Of a DNA stretch of 64,000 nt, positions 53,035 through 64,000 are shown piece by piece. Every line of letters starts with the position of its first letter. Positions within the stretch are counted from its first letter, which is position 1. This DNA comes from Glycine soja (lineage: Eukaryota > Streptophyta > Magnoliopsida > Fabales > Fabaceae), in NCBI RefSeq assembly GCF_004193775.1, contig NC_041002.1, positions 12,498,485 through 12,562,484 on the forward strand, given 5' to 3'. Both the position numbers and the translations under genes were made by a program. The notes beneath the pieces are model-generated. The model was not told the DNA's origin. It did not search any database and was given only the letters and a program-made list of their open reading frames with translations.

Positions 53035-54671
53035 TGTCGCAACCTACCCTTCGGCGGGAGGGCGACGCGAGACTCGCGGGATGCGTGTTCCACGAAAGGA
53101 ATACGCGCGGAGTCGCCACCAACGTTTATTTGAGGAAAACGTCGGAAAAACCGGAAAAGACGCGATCTACGAACTTTTAAGTGAAAGGTTCGGGAGTTGT
53201 ATTTACGCACGGGGAAGGTATTAGCACCCCACACGTCCGTCCCAAGGGACGGCAGCCTTTAATCGAATGTGCAAACATGACTTTGATTTTTACGTTCCCT
53301 TTTATGTCCTTATATCCTTTTTATATTTTTCCTTTTTTGTGGTTGACAAGGGTGTTTCCCTTTGCTCCTACGTATTCCTCAATTTGGGATGAGAAAATCA
53401 GACCTACGTAGTTCTTTCTTATCAAGTGATTCTTTTACTTAAGTGGTGATCATTTTAAGGCGTTGGACCTTAAAAATGATCCATTTTACTTAGTGAGAAA
53501 ATGAAATGACAAACTTCAAAAGCCTATTTTTATGGACGAGCTTGACTAGGCGAGTTGATTTTAGCCTTAGTTTCACTTTAGTTATTAATCAATTCGATTA
53601 AGAATGAGAAATCCCAAAGAGAAAACGTCCGATTGATTTTCCGCTTTATTTTACTAAAAGATGTTTTTTTATTATTATTATATTATTTTTTACCTCTTTT
53701 TTGATTTCCAACGTGGTTACGGCACGACCGAACGGTCGGAATTCATTTTAACCGAAGTTAACGGATAATACAATTCAAACGTTCGGTGGAAATTTATTTT
53801 ATTTTTAAGTTAAGCGAGAAATGACTTAAGTAAAATGGCTTAAGCACGTCAGGAGGGGGTATAAAAAGTAAACAAAACGAGAATAAAAATGCACGAAACA
53901 CAATGTGGACCACTACGGGTACATAGAATGAATCGAAAAGCTTGGTTCGAGGTACTTACCCGTTGAAGATCGAAGAACGATGAAGAACGAATGAAGAACG
54001 TCGAAGAACGGTCGAAACCTTCGCGAAATTCTTCACGGAAAACGTTACGGAAACGATTCGGAAGCGCCTCGGCTTAGATTTTCTTCACGGAAACAATTTT
54101 TCCAAGCAAATTCGAAAGAGAGAGAAGTGCCTAAGGGGCTGAACCCTTTTCTTCTTCACTTCCTCCCCTATTTATAGCGAAATAGGGGAGGTGGTTGCCG
54201 CCCAGCTCGCCCAGGCGAGCCAGGTTGCTTCCTCCAGAAGCAACAGCCTTCTGGAGGAATATTCTGGAGGGCCCAAGTGGGCCTGGGTGCTATTTGCACC
54301 CCCATTTTTACTAAGTACACCCCCTCTGTTTTTTTTGGTGATTCCTTTTTCGTAAAGTTACGAAAACTTATGAATTTCGTAACGATACTTGTTTTCTTTC
54401 CGTAATGTTACAGAACCTTGCGGATTACATAATCATCCCCTTTTTGACTTACGGAATGTTACGGAACCTCACTTAATTATGCAACGATGCTTCCATTTGA
54501 TTTCCGGTGTGTCACGGAAACTTACGGATTGTGCATCAATATTTTTTGGTTTTTCGGCATGTCCCGGAATTTCACAAATTGCCTAATGATGGATGCCAAG
54601 CACCTCACAAGGACCAAAGAAAGGTCGCATGTCATCAAGCAAAGGTCCCCGGACAAAATTAGGGTATGACA
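53035..54671 (-). repeat. 5' LTR of the Tat-like element
   Basis: 1637 bp, near-identical to 38555-40183, with a roughly 10-bp extra GAACGAT unit near 53975. Ends GGGTATGACA followed by the TSD ATGAG. Confidence 0.88.
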
Positions 54672-55285
54672 ATGAGTTTTTATAAGAATGACGTCTTTCC
54701 AAGAAGATCAAATTCTTCCTTTATTTCCTTGGTGCCAAAGGTGTTAGATCATCAATCTCTTAATGAATTTTGTCCTATTTCTTTGGTAGGATGTATCTAA
54801 AAAATTGTGGGAAAGGTAATGGCTAGGAGAATGAATAAGGTTTTGGAGGGGATAATTAATAAGAGACAAAGTGCTTTCTTTAATGGAAGACACTTACTTC
54901 ATAGTGTGTTGGTGGCTAATGAAATGGTAGATTATGCAAAAAGAATAAAGAAAAAATGTTTGATCTTCAAAGTGAACTATGAGAAAGCCTATGACTCGGT
55001 GAACTAGAAATTTCTCTTTTGTATGCTTAAGAGGTTGGGTTTCAAGGATAAGTGAATTTGGTGGATAATTAAGGGGTTGTTTTTGGTATCTAGTAGGGTT
55101 TTGGCGTTGGTAAATGGTTGTCCCACGATAGAGTTGATCTCGATACTCAAAGGTTTGAGATAAGATCACCCTTTAGCTCCCTCCTTGTTCAATGTGGTAG
55201 CGAAGGGCTTGAGTGAGCTCATGAGAGAAGTAAGGACACTTAGTATCTTTGATGGATATCTTGTGGGTTAGGAAAATGTGGAGGT
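54672..55285 (+). pseudogene. LINE (L1-like) reverse-transcriptase fragment
   Basis: Plus-strand translation shows RT motifs of plant L1 elements: KVMARRMNKVLEGIINKRQSA, then FKVNYEKAYDSVN, then PLAPSLFNVVAKGLSELM. Stops interrupt it near 55005, 55055 and 55160. Only the N-terminal part of the palm remains and the FADD box is not reached. The Tat-like element is inserted at its left edge; the expected upstream LINE sequence at 38400-38549 is not convincingly coding. Confidence 0.75.
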
Positions 55286-55972
55286 AAATTATAGCACCTC
55301 AAATTATTTTTTTGAAAATATTGTTTTAAAAACTCATTAAATAATATATTATACAGAATACACATTATTTAAATTTCCTTTTCTTTTTAAATTAATTGGA
55401 GTAGAATAAAATAAAATAATCTAAACACGTTATTTGGAAAGTATTAAATTTTTTCCTTTCTCTATTGCAAATAAGAAGTAAATAATTGGACACAGATAAG
55501 TAGCAAAATAATTAACATATACATTTGCTTTACCAAAAGAAATGCATAATCATATGTATTGAACCTTAATAACCCTTAAGACACGTAAATGTGTGTTGAA
55601 ATAATTACAATTGTTTTGCCAAAAGATAGAGTGTTCATTGCCCCCACAAAATAATATATAGTACCACAAAGAGTATTAATACATCAAAATATCATGACAC
55701 CGAGTATAGAAATCTCCCCACCCCAAATATACATCAAAAGGGAAAATAATCCTACACTCAAAGCAGTCACAACCCAAAACCGAATACTACCTAGGGAAAA
55801 ATCATATCCTTAGAAGGGCCGCTCTCGTCTTTCAAGGAATCGCACTCCTCATTGGACAAAACCATCTCTTCCTTGGATATCTCTTCACCGCAGACCCCCG
55901 ATAGAATGCGATCTTGAATGGCATGAGATCCTCGTCGTCAACAAAATGTCACGTATCCTTGAAGATCTCAAC
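55286..55972. other. Unclassified repeat-like DNA, left of solo LTR
   Basis: AT-rich, then a CT-rich stretch. It continues at 57602 after the solo LTR. The TATAGCACCTCAAATTAT start resembles an old LTR end but I cannot prove a family. Confidence 0.35.
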
Positions 55973-55977
55973 GGATG

Positions 55978-57596
55978 TGTCACAACATGCCCTTTTGTGG
56001 GCGAGCGAGGCAAGACTCACGGGTGCGCTTTCCAAAGGAGGAAAGATGCGCGGAGTCGCCACCAACGTTTATTTGTGGAAAACGTCGGAAAAACCGAAGG
56101 AAACCGGTTAAAACGAAAATTCTAAGTTCGGGAGTTGTATTTACGTTTGAGGAAGGTATTAGCATCTCTCACGTTTGTCTCAAAGGACAACAACCTATTT
56201 TTAGAATTGTGAAATTGTGTTATCTTAACTTTTATTTCTTTTTTATTTTTGAGGTTGACAAAAGCGGGGCTCTTGCTCCTACGTACCCTCCATTGAAGAG
56301 GAAATCAGACCTACGTAGTTCTTTTTTAAGAGTGAATCGAGCGATTCTTTTTTACTTGAAAAGGTGATCATTTTAAGGCGTTGGACCTTAAAAATGATCC
56401 ATTTACTTGGTAAGAAAAACTGAGAAATTGAACTTTTCAAATCCTTTTTTAGTGACTTTTTTGTGGACGAGCTTGACTTTGCGAGTTGATTTTAGCCTTA
56501 ATTTCACTTTAGTTATTAGTCAATTCAATTAAGAACGAGAAATCCCAAAGAGAAACGTCCGATTGATTTTTCCGCTTTATTTTACTAAAAGGGTATTTTG
56601 ATTATTATATTATTATTTTACCTCTTTTTTGATTTCCAACGTGGTTACGACACGACCGAACAGTCGGAATTCATTTTAACAGAAATTAACGGATATTACA
56701 AATCAAATGATCGGTGGAAATTTATTTTATTTTTTGATTAGGCGAGAAATGACTTAAATAAATGACTGAAGCATGTCAAAAGGGGGTACGGAAAGTAAAT
56801 GAAAACGAGAATAAAAGTACATGAAACAAATGGGAACCACCACGGGTACATAGAATGAATTGAAAAGCTCGGTTTGGGGTACTTACTAGTTGAAGAATGA
56901 AGAAAACGAAGAACGAACGATGAATGTCGAAGAACGGTCGAAAATCTTCGCATAATTACCCACGGAAACATTACAGAAACGTTACAGAAGCGTCTCGGCT
57001 TGGATTTTCTTCACGGAAACAATTTTCCTCAGCAATTTCAAGAGAATACGAAGTGCCAAGAAGGCTGAACCCTTTCCTTCTTCATTCCTCCCCCTATTTA
57101 TAGCAAAATAGGGGAGGAGCTTGCCACCCAGCTCGCCCAGGCGGGCCAGGTTGGTTCCTTCAGAAGCAACCGCCTTCTGGAGGAAGAATCTGGAAGGCCC
57201 AAGTGGGCCTGATTGCTATTTGCACCCCTTTTTTACTAAATACACCCCCTTGCTTTTTTTGGTGATTCTTTTTCCGTAACGTTACGAAACTTTACGAATT
57301 TCATAACGATACTTATTTTCTTTCCGTAAGGCTACAGAACCTTACGGATCATGTATTTACTCTTTTTTAGCTTTCAAAGATGTTACGGAAACTCACGGAT
57401 TGCGTAACAATACTTCCTTTTGGTTTCCGCCACATTACGGAATTTCACGGATCGCGTAACCATGCTTTCTTTTGATTTCCGGCACATCTCGGGACTTTAC
57501 ATATTGTGCAACAAAGGGTGCTAAGTACTTCAAAGCGGTCAATCAAAGGTTGCATGCCATCAGGCAATAGTCCCCAGACGAAATTAGGGTATGACA
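55978..57596 (-). mobile_element. Solo LTR of the Tat-like family
   Basis: 1619 bp, TGTCACAACATGCCC to TTAGGGTATGACA, with perfect TSD GGATG (55973-55977 and 57597-57601). It is a diverged relative of the LTRs at 38555 and 53035, sharing GGAGTCGCCACCAACGTTTA and CAGCTCGCCCAGGCG. No internal region is left. Confidence 0.87.
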
Positions 57597-57601
57597 GGAT
57601 G

Positions 57602-58256
57602 TATCCTGATAAAAGGTAGATCTAGTGGCCCACCCATTAGAATCATTTCTGAATAATTATTGCAAGAATCATAGTGGGTTGTCTGGCTACTCAAATCCAA
57701 AGTAATCATAGTAGGAAATGATATGGTTTATATCACGCTAGGGAGTACACTCAAATAGGAAGTGGTATATAGCATGTGCCTCTATGGTGCTCCATGACTT
57801 CCTCCTAAAATTTGTGGTTGCAAGGGTGAGTTCTCTACTCCTCGAACACCACAAACAACAAAAAATAGTAAAAAAAACCAAAATATACAATCTACATAAC
57901 CACTGCATGTGGTTAACTAAACAAATAACACTTTCACATCCGAAGTGTGTAACTATCACACTTATTCTATAATAGTGCCCAATTAGTGCCACCAATCCTC
58001 CCAGGTCATGGTGGTCTTACATTTTCATGTGGACAATAGTCAAGAGTGATCCCCACATAAAAATACAATGTACATCAATCCCTAGCTTCTAACTCAAAAA
58101 GCATAATCTCGGAGCCCGTCAGAAGTAGCAAAGTGAGGCCTATGAACTTCCTGTGTCAAATGAGTGCACCAAGTGCTAGGTAGTCAGCACTTGCTAATTC
58201 CCCTAGGTCCCATGAACATCTCTGCTCACTATACCCTAGTGTATCTCTATCCATAA
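57602..58256. other. Unclassified DNA, right of solo LTR
   Basis: Continuation of 55286-55972. No gene or terminus recognised; one short plus-strand frame at 57784 is without domains. Confidence 0.4.
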
Positions 58257-58961
58257 TGATGCAATCTTACCCCCCAAGGGCATTGAGTAAAAGACTCCAA
58301 GAAGATTGAGCCAGAAATACAAGAGAAGGCCCTAAGGTTCTCATGAGCCTTAGAGAAAATTTTGGGTCCATGGGCTAAGTATGAGCCTATTTTTCTTTGT
58401 CAATATTAGAATATGTTTTCCTTCGGTTGGGCCTTGTATTTTAGCCATTTTAGGTTTATAGGGTACCCTACAAATTAAGAGCACCCTACCCTACAAGTTA
58501 AGGGTATCCTAGTAGTATAAGATTTCAGCCTTGTATTTCATGGCATTTTGAGTAGTCTTTGTAGTATGGACTTTTTTATATTTTCATGTATTTTGGTATA
58601 GGGGTGAGCATAGCTATTGGAGGGGTGTGAGTAGCCCCCTCTAGCTTCTCAAGGAAGCTTTCTTCATTGCTTCCCAAGGAAGCTACCTTCCTTGCTTCTT
58701 AAGGAAGTTTCCCATTGTATTTTCAGGTATTTTGTCATGGGGTGAGCTTAGCTATTGGAGGGGTGTGATGAGTAGCCCCCCTCTAGCTTCTCAAGGAAGC
58801 TACCTTCCTTGCTTCTCAAGGAAGTTTCCCATGTGCTAGGCTATAAATAGAAACATGTGTAACATCTGTAACATCTGTCATAACTTTGATAAATGAGAAA
58901 CTTATGAGACACACTTCAAAGTATAACTTGTCTCCCTTTTTTCCTTCAATTTTCCACGCCA

Positions 58962-58997
<36 letters not shown>

Positions 58998-59220
58998 CTC
59001 TTCCTTCATTGAAGCTTCCTCTCTAAGCCTTTTATCTAAGACACTCTCCTGGTGGTGAAGCTTCTCCTTCCATGGCTTATTCTCTAGTGGATAGCGCCTC
59101 CTCTCTCCTCTTCTCCTTTATCTTCTACTGCAACTCCATGGTTGAAAATCACCATTGAAGAACCTTATTGAAGCTCAAAGATCCATCCTCCATAGAAGCT
59201 TCTTAAGCAAGCTTCCATCA
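58257..59220 (+). repeat. 5' LTR of the plus-strand gypsy element
   Basis: 964 bp, TGATGCAATCTTACCCCCCAAGG to GCTTCCATCA. Contains two copies of a segment with GCTATTGGAGGGGTGTGA and CTTCTCAAGGAAGCT (58604-58724 and 58735-58835), a TATAAATAG box at 58845 and a (TC)n tract near 58970. Confidence 0.78.
58843..58851 (+). promoter_or_regulatory. TATA box of the plus-strand gypsy LTR
   Basis: CTATAAATAG in the context GCTAGGCTATAAATAGAAAC, matching the minus-strand copy's CTATAAATAGAGG. Confidence 0.55.
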
Positions 59221-59222
59221 AG

Positions 59223-59235
59223 TGGTATCATAGCA
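59223..59235 (+). promoter_or_regulatory. Primer-binding site of the plus-strand gypsy element
   Basis: TGGTATCATAGCA two bases after the LTR, a variant of the tRNA-Met type site. Confidence 0.6.
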
Positions 59236-61132
59236 CAAGAGCTTCAAGTAGGTGCTCTTTAAACCTCCATTAATTTTCAGCTTTACCTTCTCTTCTATTG
59301 TTGTTTCTTCATTTTTCTCCATGTATCTCCTCACATGTCTTGTGCTAAATGTTGTTAACATGATTTTTTAGAGTTTCCACTGATTAAACTTGATATAGAA
59401 GCTAGATTTGATTTTCTATGGTTCAAATCTCTTGTTCTTGTTCTTGAACCATGAATTGTGTTGAGTTTAAGTTCCTTTGAGTTTTGTATTGCTATTTTTT
59501 GTGGCTGAAACCTGAACCATAAAATTCTTACAAAAATATTAAAGTAGAAGAAAACCTCAAAAATCTAGAGTGACATGCTCACCTATTGTAGTTTTGTCAT
59601 AGAAGTCATGTCTAGTCATGAAACTTGTCACACAAGATTCCTTATGTTGTGCTGAATTTTATTTTTCTTGTTTTTTTTGTCTAACGCATTTGTTCATGAG
59701 GGTATGAAATTTTTTTAGCCTATTATTTGATTTGAGTCAAATCTTACATGTTAATTAGTCCTTAACATGTTTATGCATAATTCTTAGAGAGTCTTTGATT
59801 GTGAACCTTTTTCTTGAACTTTTATGTTTCCTTATGATTTGTCTATTGTGAATTTGAGTTTTGGTGATTGAATTGCTGGCTAAAATTTTAATCCTAAGTG
59901 AATGTTGAACTCCTAAAACGGTGGTAAACAAGCCTAATGAGTTTAACATACATAGGAAAGTTGAAAGTAAGCCTAAGACAATCAGTATACCGTGCTTAAA
60001 AAATTCGAAGTCTAAAATCACTGGTGCTAGCAGCTTGAACATACGAACTTGTAAAAATTACTGGGAATTGGTCACTGCGAATTTTGAGCTGACATTTTTA
60101 CTGAATTTTCTAGAAATCTAGAAAAAAATTATAATAAAATAGCCAAGTGATTTGGATAAAAGAAAAATCAAACAAGTTCGAAGGAAAATCAGTGTTCAAG
60201 AATAAAAAAGTGAAAGAGAAGTGTGTTTGCTGTTTTGGCTCAAAATTTGTTCTATAATTTATGCATATTTTAGATCAATTTTAGTTATAAAATTTCAATT
60301 GAAAAGTATTGTGAAAAAAAGTACCAAAACTAGAGGTTTCTTGAGTCTTTTTTTTATAGTTTTTTTACTCTACGCTAGAGCCATTCTAGGTTTCTCTTTG
60401 AGTCCAAACTTGCTTTTATGTGCTTTTCATTGCTTTAATTGTTGAATAATCCTTGAAAATTTGTCTTGTTAAAACTATATTGGTTTAGCTTTCATTTCAT
60501 TTTTGGTCTTTGGTTATTGTTTGTCTCTTTGTTTCCTTGTTTGTGAGTTGCCATATAGGGAACTGGAAAGGAGGATTGGTGCCATCCATTGAAGAATTTG
60601 AGTCAAGAAGCAAGGGGCCAGCCACCTTAAGATCTATTGGAATAAGAAGCACTCCAAATTGAGTGAAACACCAAAGAGAGAATAGCCACCAAAATTGAGG
60701 ACTTTTTTTGTAATTTTGTAATTGACAATTTATTGGTAATTGGACACTTGTACGTTTACCTTCATTGCTTTCAAATTTTGTAATAAAAAGGCCTTTCATT
60801 GGAAGTGTGTTGGGAGCCTCTAATAGGTTACCAAACTTCCATTTGTGTGTAATAACTTTAGAAAATTTTTCCCTTAGGATAGTGAGTGTTTTGTTGGGAA
60901 CCTTAAATGAGGTCATCCAAGCACTCTTAAGATCCGCCTAGTTTACATTTCTTGCACTTTAATTTCTTGCTTACTTTCATAGCTTATTTTCTTTACTAGT
61001 CAACCCTAGTTTATCTTGTTCTTGCATAATACTTTCTTCTTGCTTATCACGCTTATCTTGAGTTCTTTTGAACCCTAGCGTTTACCATTTTGCAAACCCC
61101 CAACAAGAAAGAACCACAACTTAGGAACCAAC
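59236..61132 (+). other. Untranslated leader of the plus-strand gypsy element
   Basis: No coding frame. Aligns in reverse complement with 6431-8298. Confidence 0.6.
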
Positions 61133-62010
61133 ATGATTCATCATTCATCTAGTGTCAATGGTGAGGGTACTAGTCATAAGGACCCTCTATCTAGAATATT
61201 AGATGAGTTGAGTTCCCTCAAGTTATGGAAAGAAAAACTAGAAAGAAAAGAAAAAGGAAAGGAGAGGGTAGAAATAAGTCAAGATGAGAGGGAACAAATA
61301 AGGGAAGAAGAAAAATACTAAAAGAGCTAAGAAAAGAAAAACATGCCTCCTATAGTAGTCATGACTCCTGTAAGAGCCTTAGTGAAGAACTTAGTGACTA
61401 TTATAGAGAAAGGCATAGGTCACATCCTAGACCTCACTCCCATAGCCCATAGGAGAGAAAAGGAATGAAAGCCTCAAGAGGCTAACATTAACCTCTCATA
61501 CTTCCATGGGAAGGACAACATAAAGGCTTATTTAGATTGGAAAATGAAGGTTGAACAACACTTTGGTTGCCATCATACAATTGAGGAAAGGAAGGTTCCT
61601 TTTGCTACCCTTAGCTTTCAAGGGTATGCCCTTTATTGGTGGACTTACCTAGTTAGGGAAAGAAGGATTCATGGGGATCCTCTAGTAAAGTATTGGAATG
61701 ACTTGAAAAGTGCCCTTAGGAAAAGGCAACTCCCCTCCTACTATGAAAGGGAGCTTATGGACAAGCTCCAAAGGTTTCGACAAGGGAGTATGAGTGCTGA
61801 AGAGTATAGGTAACAAATGGAACTACTCCTTTTGAGAACTGGGCTTAGGGAGAAGGAAAGAACAAGTATTGCTAGGTTCCTTAGAGGACTTAATATGGAA
61901 GTGAGAGACAAGGTTGAGCTCCTTCCATTTAGGCACCTAGATGACCTAGTCCAACTTCACATAAGGGTAGAGAAACAAACTTAAAAGGAAGCCTACTTCA
62001 AAATCTTATG
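61133..62010 (+). pseudogene. gag of the plus-strand gypsy element, degenerate
   Basis: N-terminus at 61133 (MIHHSSSVNGEGTSHKD) closely matches the copy starting at 6430. A stop follows at about 61319. The core is open again at 61544-61813 (ALYWWTYLVRERR, then LQRFRQGSMSAEEYR) and ends in a stop at 61811-61813, with continuing similarity (RFLRGLNMEVRDKVELLPF) to a further stop near 61980. The zinc knuckle is absent. Non-functional. Confidence 0.78.
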
Positions 62011-62188
62011 GCTCTCACTCTTATCCAAAGAAAGACCAAGGTCAAGGCATCTTAGGGGCTGCACCTTCTAAGCCCAAATATGATAAGAGGGATGAGGAAG
62101 AAAAACTAGAAAAACAAAAGCAAAAAGAAGGATAGTAAGACCTTGTCTTCAAAAGCCAAGGGGAAGGAAAAAGAGGAAAAGATTCCTC

Positions 62189-64000
62189 CACTACTAGAAA
62201 AAGCGCATTTAACATCAGTTTTTTTAGACATTTAACATCGGTTTTAAACTGATGTTGAAACTATCGATGTTAAAAGTATTAACGTTAACATCGGTTATGA
62301 AAACCAATGTTAAAATACACTAACTGATGTTGTATCATAAGAAATAAACAAAAAAATGTTAAATATGCAAAAACCAACGTCGGTTTAGCTAAAAATCGAT
62401 GTTGTAGTGCGCTCACAACATTGGTTACCGATGTTGTAGTGCAAAAAACAACATTGAAAAAACCGATGTTGAATTGTGTATTCTAAAACACTTTTTACAT
62501 CAGTTATGAAAAAACTGATGTTGAATGTGTTTACGACATCGATTATGACAATAATCAATGTAGAAATTGAACTTTCAACATCGGTTTTGGCCAAAACCGA
62601 TGTTGTAAAGACACTTTCTACATTGGTTTTAGACCAACCAATGTTGTTTTTTGTACTTTTTTCAAAAATATTTATTTGTTTTTACAGTGAACCAACCAGA
62701 ACTAATTTACAAAAATATATTAATTTTATTCTAATATAAATCATATACCTAACTAAATAAATGTAAACACTAAATTTAAACTCGATCAACTTCTTATGAC
62801 TAATCTACGAAATCAGATCCAATAATAAACAATAAATTGATAAAATTCAAAACTAACCTTATATGCTTTAGTTTCTGCCTCGAGCTTGCCTTTATTATAT
62901 TATACTAAATAATTGATACAATTGATAAAGTTTATTTATTATATTATACTAAATAATTTTATTAGTGTAAAAAATTTATACATATGCTAGATGAAATGTA
63001 GACTTAAAATTTGTGAAATGAATTTTAGTGAAACTAAAGAATGGCTGAGAAATAAAATTATTTTTTCATCTTCTGTAATTTATGACTAGAAAGTAGCATG
63101 ATATTTCAATAATTATGTATCTATAACAAGGAAATAATGCAATTCAAAAACCAAATTAATCATCTCCACGTGAGACTCGAACAAAGATTGAGAAGTCAAA
63201 GATTTTATCCTTGTATTTATTCTCTTTTTCCCGCATTAAAATAATTTTCTCAGCCATGATTAATCTACTTTTCCCAATCATGCATACGCTAAATGGAAGC
63301 AAAAGGTCCAACAAGAATGATTACACCTAATGCTAAAGTCAATGCTAAATATCCCATGTATGACAAGTTTCAATAAAAATTTGTACCTTAAAGGTATACC
63401 CTCCAAAACAAATCCATGTACATTTTGAATACAACAAACCACTTCCTCTTCCTTTGAATAAGTTATATATATTTGGGAAAAAAACTTTGATGAGGAATTG
63501 TAGTGTTTATATTAATATATTAATATTAATGTATCATATAAAGATAATCATTTGTGCTAATGTAGCAGTAGGAAATAAATGGAGAAAGGGGAAGATACAC
63601 CCATTCTAAGATTTTTTTTAAATATGTACATAAATTGCTTTTTCATGTTTTCCTTATTTTTTTATCAAAGGAAAAGATTGCGTTAAATTATTTTTTGCTA
63701 GTTATTTGCTTCCTTCCTTCTAATGTGAAGAGAAATGTCCCAAAATCCAAAGCTATCCAATTCAAATCAATGACAACGAGATTAAACAATATAAGTTCTT
63801 TTTACAGTGGCCAAATAATTAACAGAGACCCATAATACCATCAAGGAAACCGCAAACTTGAAGAGAATATACTTACACACTACAAGTATCATTTGGAAAC
63901 TGTTGAATGACACAAGCTGTTGTTCGAGACATTGACACTTTTAAGACCTTCCCACGCTCTGAGCAAAATACTCTCTTCGCTTAAGGAGCTATGTAAATGG
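62189..64000 (+). mobile_element. CACTA (En/Spm) transposon, left end, runs off the window
   Basis: Begins CACTACTAGAAAAAGCGC, the plant CACTA terminal inverted repeat, within gypsy sequence. It is followed by a dense subterminal repeat region. No matching right terminus is present up to 64000 and no transposase frame is seen; 62700-64000 is AT-rich without recognisable genes. Confidence 0.75.
62207..62650. repeat. CACTA subterminal inverted-repeat cluster
   Basis: At least eight successive inverted repeats built on ACATCGGTT and AACCGATGT. Arms vary together: CGG/CCG, CAG/CTG (62507-62522) and TGG/CCA (62618-62645). The best is a perfect 28-bp palindrome at 62577-62604 with half-site AACATCGGTTTTGG. 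Subterminal repeats of this kind are transposase-binding sites in CACTA elements. Confidence 0.82.

Larger units (their letters stand above)
38555..54671 (-). mobile_element. Tat/Ogre-like Ty3/gypsy element without pol
   Basis: 16,117 bp with perfect TSD ATGAG (38550-38554 and 54672-54676). The LTRs (38555-40183 and 53035-54671) run TGTCGCAACC to GGGTATGACA and differ by about a dozen substitutions and a few small indels. Minus orientation: 5' LTR, primer-binding site, an extra ORF1 upstream of gag, a gag remnant, then tandem arrays and a polypurine tract. ORF1 before gag and the TGGCGACTCCACTGGGGA primer site are hallmarks of the Tat lineage. Protease, RT, RNase H and integrase are absent, so it is non-autonomous. 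A solo LTR of another family is nested at 46048-46993. Confidence 0.87.
58257..62188 (+). mobile_element. Ty3/gypsy element, plus strand, 3' part missing
   Basis: Relative of the minus-strand element at 3179-9083. It has a 5' LTR (58257-59220), primer-binding site, a leader of about 1.9 kb and a degenerate gag. A Lys/Glu-rich stretch (about 62090-62185) then matches the region between protease and RT of the other copy, so the zinc knuckle and protease segment is deleted. It stops at the CACTA terminus at 62189; no 3' LTR lies in the window. Confidence 0.75.

Overview
This is a gene-poor, repeat-dense stretch of a plant nuclear genome, almost certainly soybean (Glycine max) or a close relative. 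The strongest pointer is an intact SIRE1-type Ty1/copia sirevirus. Also typical of legume heterochromatin are Tat/Ogre-like Ty3 elements, a CACTA end with ACATCGGTT subterminal repeats, and a Mutator-like element carrying a plant mobile domain gene. I find no ordinary cellular gene, tRNA, rRNA or CRISPR array. Nearly everything can be assigned to transposons, many with exact ends proved by matching target-site duplications (TSDs).

Layout. (1) 746-27804 is a 27-kb array LTR(A)-internal-LTR(B)-internal-LTR(C) of a non-coding, long-LTR element flanked by the TSD CAAGT. Nested in it are a minus-strand Ty3/gypsy element (3179-9083, gag broken, pol mostly lost) and a complete, very young SIRE1 (15167-24497, TSD GTCGT, LTRs differing at one base of 993). 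SIRE1 has an intact 1577-codon gag-pol frame, then UAG-CAA-UUA and an in-frame env-like ORF. (2) 28642-34099 is a Mutator-like element with 84-bp inverted termini holding a broken plant-mobile-domain gene and a telomere-like minisatellite, inserted in a small tandem array. (3) 34964-38175 is a head-to-tail LTR-LTR remnant (TSD TTATA) with paired GTAATCGATTAC palindromes and a row of covarying stem-loops. (4) 38555-54671 is a 16.1-kb minus-strand Tat/Ogre-like Ty3 element (TSD ATGAG). It has degenerate ORF1 and gag, no pol, and about 5 kb of tandem arrays rich in inverted repeats; a solo LTR (46048-46993, TSD TCCTA) is nested inside. It sits at the left edge of a LINE fragment (54672-55285). 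(5) 55978-57596 is a solo LTR of the same Tat-like family (TSD GGATG). (6) 58257-62188 is a plus-strand relative of the 3179-9083 gypsy element, cut by a CACTA transposon end at 62189 that runs off the window.

How it works together: only SIRE1 looks capable of coding for its own movement. The other elements are non-autonomous or decayed. The most unusual signals are at nucleotide level. One is a 26-bp module of three GATGTC half-sites dispersed through SIRE1, including its coding frames. The others are three unrelated elements that carry serial stem-loops whose arms change in a compensating way.
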